From positions 496,001 to 560,000 of the forward strand of contig CAVVCQ010000008.1 of assembly GCA_963746805.1 (NCBI GenBank): a DNA stretch of 64,000 bases, read 5' to 3'. The notes under the pieces are model-generated. The model was not told the DNA's origin. It worked only from the letters and a program-made list of their open reading frames with translations, and did not search any database. The position numbers and the translations under genes are program-made. This document shows, in pieces, positions 63,150 to 64,000 of the stretch; the first letter of the stretch is position 1, and every line of letters starts with the position of its first letter. Source of the stretch: DATHTC01 sp963746805. GTDB taxonomy: Bacteria; Actinomycetota; Thermoleophilia; Gaiellales; Gaiellaceae.

Positions 63150-63542
63150 GTGGCGCTGCGACGGTTCGTTCTCCTTCTTGCCGCGACGGCTCTCGTGTCG
63201 CCTGCCGCTGCATCGGCAAAGGTCTGGATGATCGTGTCGACGCCTTCCGGAGGCGTCGAGGTCGGCGAGAGCTGGAACGCGACGCTCCAGTTTCCGATCG
63301 CCACCGATCCCCAGGCGACGCCGGTGCCTCGGCACCCCGAGATCGTGTTCACGCATCTCGCCAGCGACGTCAAGCGGCGGTTCTCCGCCGAGCCGACGCG
63401 CAGGCGCGGCGTGCTCCGTGCCCGCGTCGTCCTCCCGAAGGCCGGGACCTGGAGGGTCTACGTCTGGGCCTACGAGATGGGCGCCGTTGCGCCCCAGCCA
63501 ACGTCGAGACAGATCGTCGTGCGCACGCCCGGTCGAAACTGA
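63150..63542 (+). CDS. Small secreted protein, unknown
   Basis: A 130-residue protein from GTG 63150, in frame with a longer start at 63129. Residues 1-24 are a signal peptide (RRFVLLLAATALVSPAAASA). The mature part, PSGGVEVGESWNATLQF and RARVVLPKAGTWRVYVWA, looks like a small immunoglobulin-like beta domain similar to copper-resistance or FixH-type proteins. No active site seen. Confidence 0.7.
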   Translation: MALRRFVLLLAATALVSPAAASAKVWMIVSTPSGGVEVGESWNATLQFPIATDPQATPVPRHPEIVFTHLASDVKRRFSAEPTRRRGVLRARVVLPKAGTWRVYVWAYEMGAVAPQPTSRQIVVRTPGRN

Positions 63543-63595
63543 CCTCCAGGCTCGGTCGCCGACCGCCGACCGCGGCTGGACGCGGTGCCGAAGCG

Positions 63596-64000
63596 CTACC
63601 CGGCCGAGTACAGCGCCGCGGTCTCGGCCGCCGCGGCCGCGATCCGCTCGCGCAGCTCCTCCGGCGCGAGCACCTCCGCGCCTGCGCCCCCACGCCAGCA
63701 GGTTGCGGAAGGCGTAGTCGAGCCCCTCGAACCGCGCGACGACGGTCGGCGCGCTCGCCGTCCTCGACGATGCGCGCGGAGCGGAGGAAGCGCACCTGCG
63801 AGCGCGGGACGCGGACGGTGACCTCGACGTACGACCGGCTCCGCTCGAACGCCTCCGAGCGGCTCGCCCACGTGGCCGCAAGGTCGAAGTCCGCCGCCCG
63901 CGTCGCCTCCTCCGGCCGCTCCCGCGCGGACACGATCCGCGACACGCGGTAGACGCGCTCCTCGCCGCGACGCTGGGCGAGCAGGTACCAGACCCCGGCC
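63596..64000 (-). CDS. WYL-domain transcriptional regulator (5' end outside window, frame-broken)
   Basis: The minus strand enters the window with GVWYLLAQRRGEERVYRVSRIVSA, a WYL-domain core, and continues as FDLAATWASRSEAFER, VRVPRSQVRFL, then, after frame changes near 63765 and 63690, TVVARFEGLDYAFRNLLAWG and EVLAPEELRERIAAAAAE before the stop at 63596. WYL regulators bind nucleotides or ssDNA and often have an N-terminal HTH, here beyond the edge. Confidence 0.7.
   Translation of the reverse strand, partial: GRGLVPARPASRRGARLPRVADRVRAGAAGGGDAGGGLRPCGHVGEPLGGVRAEPVVRRGHRPRPALAGALPPLRAHRRGRRARRPSSRGSRGSTTPSATCWRGGAGAEVLAPEELRERIAAAAAETAALYSAG

Overview
This 64 kb window is very GC-rich (roughly 70%), densely packed, uses many GTG starts and overlapping stop/start codons, and reads like the chromosome of a high-GC actinobacterium. 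The protein mix (LAL and TPR-LuxR regulators, DUF839/PhoX, LVIVD-type propellers, M14 peptidases, a CarH photoreceptor with UvsE) suggests an uncultured Thermoleophilia (Gaiellales/Solirubrobacterales); that placement is inference.

Layout. 0-1.4 kb: two ABC-2 permeases, the first cut by the window edge. 1.4-1.7 kb: a structured 270-280 bp repeat whose second copy lies at 19.8-20.1 kb. 1.7-6.2 kb (minus): ankyrin protein, broken 2-hydroxyacid dehydrogenase, XRE regulator, DUF2339 membrane protein. 6.3-12.8 kb (minus): a branched-chain amino-acid type ABC importer (binding protein, LivH, LivM, LivG, LivF) with a class-V aminotransferase at its end. 13.6-17.7 kb (plus): one ABC ATPase followed by four overlapping ABC-2 permeases in an A-B-A'-B' order. 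17.7-28.9 kb: MOSC protein, metallophosphoesterase, nucleotidyltransferase, DHFR-like gene remnant, M55 peptidase, SDR, homocysteine methyltransferase/MTHFR fusion, LD-carboxypeptidase, MarP-like protease, histidine kinase, response regulator and a lone receiver. 29-40 kb: secreted and metabolic genes (M14 peptidase, propellers, PQQ-type dehydrogenase, PhoX, cupins), tRNA-Asp and a MocR-type regulator. 39.9-42.6 kb: a light-response locus. 42.6-64 kb: regulators with adjoining hydrolase and flavoenzyme cassettes, a second large M14 peptidase, and many frame-broken genes.

The most interesting system is at 39.9-42.6 kb. A CarH-type, cobalamin-dependent photoreceptor/repressor keeps both the W-x9-EH and E-x-H-x-x-G motifs. 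It is translationally coupled to a UV-damage endonuclease (UvsE) and is preceded by tandem 11-bp repeats like the known CarH operator. The same repeats cover a sigma-70-like promoter firing the other way, into a DUF378 membrane protein and a secreted fasciclin protein. I infer a light-gated switch linking visible-light sensing to UV repair.

Two parallel cassettes (48.9-54.1 and 59.4-63.1 kb) each consist of a LuxR-type regulator, an alpha/beta hydrolase and a FAD monooxygenase. A LuxR remnant ahead of a DUF4242 gene (57.7 kb) looks like part of a third. Reading frames are interrupted in about ten genes, most densely after 54 kb. This could be decay or uncorrected indels in the assembly, so the frame-broken calls should be read with that in mind.
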